Assembly (NCBI GenBank): GCA_002342685.1
Contig: DDQN01000036.1
Location: forward strand, 16,388 to 80,387
Length of the DNA stretch: 64,000 nt
Source: Vibrio sp. UBA2441
Lineage (GTDB): Bacteria > Pseudomonadota > Gammaproteobacteria > Enterobacterales > Vibrionaceae
Direction: 5' to 3'
Of the stretch, positions 61,947 through 64,000 are shown piece by piece. Every line of letters begins with the position of its first letter. Position 1 is the first letter of the stretch. The notes beneath the pieces were generated by a model. That model made no database searches, was not told the origin of the DNA, and saw nothing but the letters and a program-made list of their open reading frames with translations. The translations under genes and the position numbers were made by a program.

Positions 61947-61973
61947 ATCGGTGACCGGTAACCGGTCACCGAT
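61947..61973. repeat. 27-base perfect palindrome after ydjA
   Basis: ATCGGTGACCGGT (61947-61959), one A, and ACCGGTCACCGAT (61961-61973): a perfect 13-bp stem with a single base at the tip. It lies immediately after the ydjA stop in the convergent spacer with yciK, and contains GGTAACC-like steps like the heptamer arrays elsewhere in the window. Confidence 0.85.
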
Positions 61974-61984
61974 GGTATTGTTCT

Positions 61985-62725
61985 TTATTTCGGCTGTGCA
62001 TCTATACACTGACCATGAACTTCTTTACCTTCCGGAGCCATTAAATAGAGATACAATGGCATAATCTCCAGTGGTGTTTTCAACAGTTCAGTGTCTTCTG
62101 CCGGGTAAGCTTTAGCTCGCATTCCAGTTCGTGTTCCACCTGGATTAATTGCGTTAATTCTTATGCCACTATCCGTTAATTCGTCGGCCAGAATTTGCAT
62201 CATGCCTTCTGTGGCAAATTTCGACATTGCGTAAGCTCCCCAGAAAGCGCGGCCGCTGTGACCTACGGTTGATGAGGTAAACAAGATACGAGCATCTTTT
62301 GATTTATGTAGTATTGGCAATAAGGCTTGCGTCATTAAAAACTGAGCCTTCACATTGACCTGCATAACGTCATCGAAAGTATCTTCACCAATTTGGTCAA
62401 ATGGGCTGATCACACCTAATAATCCTGCATTATGCAATATTCCGTCTAAACGACCGAATTGTTGCTCAATGGTATCAGCCATATCAAGGTAGTTTTGTTT
62501 TGTGGCTCCCTTCATATCCAAAGGGATTATGGCTGGTTGAGCGAACCCAGCGGCTTCTATTTCATCGTAGGTTTGTTCTAGCTTCTTAACCGTACGGCCA
62601 AGCAAAATCACGCTAGCACCATGTTGAGCGTAACTTAATGCCGCTTGTTTTCCAATTCCGGCGCCAGCGCCAGTAACTAAGATGACTTTATCCTTTAAAG
62701 CGTCTGATGAAACTGAATAATTCAC
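61985..62725 (-). CDS. yciK: Short-chain dehydrogenase YciK
   Basis: 246 aa SDR oxidoreductase. The cofactor loop VTGAGAGIGKQAA near residue 17, NAG at LHNAGLLG near 96, and the catalytic Y and K in GAYAMSKFATEG near 163 are present. It ends EVHGQCIDAQPK. E. coli has the same divergent yciK/sohB arrangement. The physiological substrate is unknown. Confidence 0.9.
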   Translation of the reverse strand: MNYSVSSDALKDKVILVTGAGAGIGKQAALSYAQHGASVILLGRTVKKLEQTYDEIEAAGFAQPAIIPLDMKGATKQNYLDMADTIEQQFGRLDGILHNAGLLGVISPFDQIGEDTFDDVMQVNVKAQFLMTQALLPILHKSKDARILFTSSTVGHSGRAFWGAYAMSKFATEGMMQILADELTDSGIRINAINPGGTRTGMRAKAYPAEDTELLKTPLEIMPLYLYLMAPEGKEVHGQCIDAQPK

Positions 62726-62816
62726 TTTGATTTATTCCCTATTTTTAGTAACTTTTTATTGGTAATCGTGACAACTTGGTTACAATACACGAATTAGAAT
62801 AATTGGGGATATTAGA

Positions 62817-63878
62817 TTGGAATTTTTGTTGGATTATGGCCTGTTTTTGGCCAAGATTGCGACTTTTGCAATAGCAATTATTGCTATTTTAGTGGTTGCT
62901 AAAGCTGTTGGTGGTAAACATGGTTCCTCTAAGGGGGAGTTGGAGATAACTAACCTGACGGAAAAGCATAAAGAGAATATAGAGGTGATGGAGCATCATT
63001 TGCATGATGGCACCTTCATTAAAGAGAGAGATAAAGCCGAGAAGAAAGCAGAAAAAGAGAAAGCAAAATCTCGTAATAAAGAAGTTAAAAAAGCAGTGAA
63101 AGAAGGGGTGCTTGAAACGACACGCGAGGCACATCTTTTTGTTTTAGATTTTAATGGCAGTATTGACGCGAAAGAAGTCACGTCACTTCGTGAAGAGATC
63201 ACCGCTATCTTGTCTGTTGCAAGAGAAGGGGATGAAGTATTGCTACGGTTAGAGTCGGGCGGAGGCATGGTGCATGCGTATGGTCTTGCCTCTTCACAGC
63301 TGGATCGTATTAAATCTGCAAACATCCCACTAACGATATCAGTTGATAAAGTAGCGGCTAGTGGTGGTTATATGATGGCTTGCATTGCTGACAAGGTTGT
63401 TTCTGCGCCATTTGCGATTGTAGGCTCTATCGGTGTTATTGCTCAATTACCTAACTTTAATAAACTGCTTAAAAAGCATGATATTGAGTATGAACAACTC
63501 ACAGCAGGTGAGTATAAGCGTACGCTAACGATGTTCGGAGAAAACACCGATAAAGCGCGTGATAAGTTTAAACAGGAACTAGAAGAGACACATGTCTTAT
63601 TTAAGGATTTTATCCGAGATCACAGACCAGAACTTGAATTAGATAAAGTAGCAACTGGCGAACACTGGTTTGGTACTCAGGCAAAAGAGCTTGGATTGGT
63701 CGATGAGATCAGTACTTCCGATGATATTGTCGTGAAAGCCTGCAAAGAAAAAACAGTGCTTTCAGTTCGCTATGTTCAGAAGAAAAAAATGGCCGATAAA
63801 CTGGCAAGAATTGGTGGTGAGGCTGCTGATCATCTTCTGATGAAGTGGATGTCCAGAGGACAAAGGCCAATAGTTTAG
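62817..63878 (+). CDS. sohB: S49 family protease SohB
   Basis: 353 aa inner-membrane protease, the shorter paralogue of SppA in the same window. An N-terminal membrane segment (about 8-28) is followed by a charged Lys-rich linker and the protease domain with the Ser/Lys pair S182 (VAASGGYMMA) and K234 (GEYKRTLT). It starts with TTG (MEFLLDYGLFLAKI) after GGGGAT, as the E. coli MELLSEYGLFLAKI alignment requires. It is divergent from yciK. Confidence 0.94.
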   Translation: MEFLLDYGLFLAKIATFAIAIIAILVVAKAVGGKHGSSKGELEITNLTEKHKENIEVMEHHLHDGTFIKERDKAEKKAEKEKAKSRNKEVKKAVKEGVLETTREAHLFVLDFNGSIDAKEVTSLREEITAILSVAREGDEVLLRLESGGGMVHAYGLASSQLDRIKSANIPLTISVDKVAASGGYMMACIADKVVSAPFAIVGSIGVIAQLPNFNKLLKKHDIEYEQLTAGEYKRTLTMFGENTDKARDKFKQELEETHVLFKDFIRDHRPELELDKVATGEHWFGTQAKELGLVDEISTSDDIVVKACKEKTVLSVRYVQKKKMADKLARIGGEAADHLLMKWMSRGQRPIV

Positions 63879-63902
63879 GCTACAGGTAGTAGCTAACAGG
63901 CA

Positions 63903-64000
63903 ATGGGTTATAGGACGGGCTTTGCCCTACGGGTTACGGGTAACGACAATTTTTTGCGTAACCCATAACCCATAACCCATAACCCACCACCCACAACCCA
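63903..64000. repeat. Heptameric array with inverted halves, cut by window edge
   Basis: After sohB, GGGTTAC and GGGTAAC (63931-63944) are followed by four TAACCCA units at strict period 7 (63959-63986) and degenerate CCCACAACCCA copies to the window end. GGGTTACG (63931-63938) pairs with CGTAACCC (63957-63964), with a T-run in the loop. This is the reverse-complement orientation of the arrays at 11.6 and 46.2 kb. Confidence 0.85.

Noticed and set aside
1..64000. tRNA, rRNA, prophage or intact insertion sequence
   Set aside because: No cloverleaf with a TTCGANTC arm, no rRNA stretches, no phage genes and no transposase frame were seen while reading both strands.

Overview
The window looks like a stretch of the main chromosome of a Vibrio or close relative (Vibrionaceae). 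Support comes from several gene neighbourhoods: rne / rluC, maf, yceD-rpmF-plsX-fabHDG-acpP-fabF-pabC-mltG-tmk-holB-ycfH followed by ptsG; gapA-yeaD divergent from msrB with yeaC and ansA; and sppA, fadH, ydjA, yciK/sohB. Further support is CheV, an imuA-imuB-dnaE2 SOS cassette, heme-transport hut genes, and ERIC and ERIC-like intergenic repeats. No rRNA, tRNA, CRISPR array, prophage or intact insertion sequence was seen.

Layout. 1-6.8 kb: the tail of an unidentified gene, a SulP anion transporter, hutD and hutC (no hutB beside them), a cluster of palindromic repeats, an ABC exporter and a YgjV-like membrane protein. 7-23 kb: RNase E on the minus strand, then a long plus-strand housekeeping run for rRNA modification, ribosomal protein L32, phospholipid and fatty acid synthesis, folate, peptidoglycan processing, dTMP kinase and DNA polymerase III delta prime. 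23-34 kb: carbon and signalling genes, namely the glucose PTS permease ptsG, a divergent two-component system fused in order to an orphan sugar-binding protein, an NSS transporter with its tiny MetS subunit, a YnhF-like 29-residue membrane protein, a patatin-like phospholipase and the glucose repressor Mlc. 34-40 kb: cheV, then the dnaE2-imuB-imuA mutagenesis operon under a clear LexA box. 40-47 kb: rlmA, yeaD, gapA, msrB, a DUF2989 lipoprotein, yeaC and ansA.

47.5-57.2 kb: the main accessory block. Two divergent operons (yjbEFGH-like on minus; wzi, a six-SLBB export protein and wzz on plus) form an envelope-polysaccharide export and chain-length module without glycosyltransferases, flippase or polymerase. 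It sits between ansA and sppA, which are close neighbours in E. coli. 57.2-64 kb: sppA, fadH, a YdjA-type nitroreductase, yciK and sohB.

Structure beyond genes: (i) period-7 arrays of GGTTAT/GGTTAC-type units, or a related palindrome, lie directly after the stop codons of rluC, yeaC, ydjA and sohB; (ii) two copies of one long palindromic repeat, at 3.9 and 45.6 kb, give an empty and a filled site for a nested mini-insertion of about 86 bp; (iii) rho-independent terminators close most transcription units. Several small genes (rpmF, metS, ynhF-like) are shorter than 60 codons and were read directly from the sequence. Identities were assigned by recall of family sequences and motifs; no database search was run.
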